Source: DASVFB01 sp963815965
GTDB taxonomy: Bacteria; Actinomycetota; Thermoleophilia; Gaiellales; Gaiellaceae
DNA length: 64,000 nt
Assembly (NCBI GenBank): GCA_963815965.1
Contig: CAWFIT010000005.1
Coordinates: forward strand, 62,001 to 126,000
Reading direction: 5' to 3'
Shown: positions 63,414 to 64,000 of the stretch, piece after piece
Layout: every line of letters begins with the position of its first letter
Numbering within the stretch: position 1 is the first letter of the stretch
Notes under the pieces: generated by a model
What the model was told of the DNA's origin: nothing
What the model saw: only the letters and a program-made list of their open reading frames with translations
Databases searched by the model: none
Made by a program: the position numbers and the translations under genes

Positions 63414-64000
63414 TTACTCGGGAGTCGTTCTTCGCGTCGCCTCGGCGGCGGCGCAGCTGCGGCGGACGACCTCGAGCGGATCCCCGTCGTCCAGGATCAG
63501 TCGGTGCGCCAGCACGAACGGGGCCATCGCCGTCACGTCGCCCGTCTCGGGCACAGCGCGACCGTCGATGAGCGCGTGCGCCTTCGCCGCCGTCAGCAGA
63601 TGGACGGCTGCACGCGGACTCGCGCCCAGCACGACCCCGTCGGCCTCCCGCGTCGCGCGTACGACCCCGACGCAGTACCGCACGACCTCGTCCGGCACGG
63701 ACACCGCGTCGATCTCCTGCTGAGCCGCGCTCAACCTGCCGACGTCGAGCAGCGGTCGCACCTCGCCGACCAGATCGGGCCGGAGACCCGCGTGCGGCAG
63801 ACGGAGGATCTGCTCCTCCTCGGCGGCGGAGACGTAGCCGAGCGTAATCTTGAACAGGAACCGGTCGAGCTGCGACTCGGGGAGCGGGAAGATCCCGAGG
63901 TGCTCGTACGGGTTCTGCGTCGCGATCACCGTGAACGGGCTCGGCAGCCAGTGGATGCGGCCGTCGACCGTGACGTGGCGCTCCTGCATCGCCTCGAGCA
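63414..64000 (-). CDS. MoxR-type AAA ATPase, 5' end cut
   Basis: The frame runs off the right edge, where LEAMQERHVTVDG continues the family sequence. Visible: VIATQNPYEHLGIFPLPESQLDRF (sensor 1 and arginine finger region, LDRF), then VLGASPRAAVHLLTAAKAHALIDG, the C-terminal lid. Walker A and B lie outside the window. MoxR ATPases act as chaperones, often for VWA proteins. It is convergent with tadC, so it belongs to the next gene group. Confidence 0.92.
   Translation of the reverse strand, partial: LEAMQERHVTVDGRIHWLPSPFTVIATQNPYEHLGIFPLPESQLDRFLFKITLGYVSAAEEEQILRLPHAGLRPDLVGEVRPLLDVGRLSAAQQEIDAVSVPDEVVRYCVGVVRATREADGVVLGASPRAAVHLLTAAKAHALIDGRAVPETGDVTAMAPFVLAHRLILDDGDPLEVVRRSCAAAEATRRTTPE

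Noticed and set aside
1..64000. tRNA, rRNA, CRISPR, insertion sequences or phage genes
   Set aside because: Looked for typical arms, repeats with regular spacers, transposase motifs and phage structural genes; none found by eye.

Overview
The window is one contiguous piece of a GC-rich actinobacterial-type chromosome, with tightly packed genes, many 1-4 base stop/start overlaps and frequent GTG/TTG starts. Gene content (monoderm Tad pilus locus without a secretin, CopC-CopD fusion, RskA-type anti-sigma factor, ThyX, PASTA-tailed secreted proteins, FolE2/MptA-type GTP cyclohydrolase) and protein style suggest a deep-branching actinobacterium such as Thermoleophilia/Gaiellales. That placement is inferred from general familiarity, not from a search. 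No rRNA, tRNA, CRISPR array, transposase or prophage was seen.

Layout. 0-8.9 kb: cut secreted protein, methyltransferase, two paralogous L,D-transpeptidases, a 2-hydroxyacid dehydrogenase, and a membrane sulfatase-like/methyltransferase/small membrane protein group. 9-11.4 kb: a second sulfatase paralogue on the other strand, broken by one frameshift. 11.4-13.9 kb: aldo/keto reductase and MarR regulator facing YceI and an FMN reductase, with clear operator repeats between. 13.9-24 kb: unknown protein, aquaporin, small zinc ribbon, primary-type sigma factor, asparaginase, Fpg/Nei glycosylase, histidine-kinase-like protein, FolE2, ClpS, GAF-GAF-cyclase, PlsY and two head-to-head superoxide dismutases. 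24-30 kb: two cupredoxin-like secreted paralogues, ECF sigma/anti-sigma pair, lipoprotein, ThyX, VOC, DUF72 and cyclodeaminase proteins. 30-36 kb: an MFS transporter fused to a cyclic-nucleotide-binding domain with an ECF sigma factor, a tiny acidic peptide gene, a GAF protein, a cytosolic subtilisin, a second cyclic-nucleotide-binding protein and an MBL hydrolase. 36.7-44.2 kb: a long minus-strand run of overlapping genes from copper/membrane proteins through an epimerase, ornithine-cyclodeaminase-like protein, SRPBCC protein, hydrolase and PLP enzyme. 44.2-49 kb: YjbQ, STAS protein and two secreted Ig-like repeat/PASTA proteins. 49-53.5 kb: a long structured intergenic region, a NarL-type kinase, a pseudo-receiver regulator, a true response regulator and a DUF192-receiver fusion. 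53.6-63.2 kb: Tad pilus locus (prepilin peptidase, Flp pilin, TadE, TadG, CpaB, CpaE/TadZ, CpaF/TadA, VWA-TadB, TadC). The window ends inside a MoxR-type ATPase.

How they work together. The Tad genes form one assembly machine: pilin, peptidase that trims it, ATPase, inner-membrane platform and minor pilins; the adjacent kinase/regulator set is the natural candidate for its control. Cyclic-nucleotide signalling recurs: one nucleotide cyclase with GAF sensors and two cyclic-nucleotide-binding proteins, one fused to a transporter. Redox defence recurs too (two SODs, MarR/YceI/FMN reductase).

Quality warning. About two dozen single-base frameshifts interrupt otherwise intact genes, mostly between 39.8 and 62.5 kb. 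They look like sequencing/assembly errors (mainly +1 insertions), so the affected genes are described here as restored full-length genes and the break points are given.
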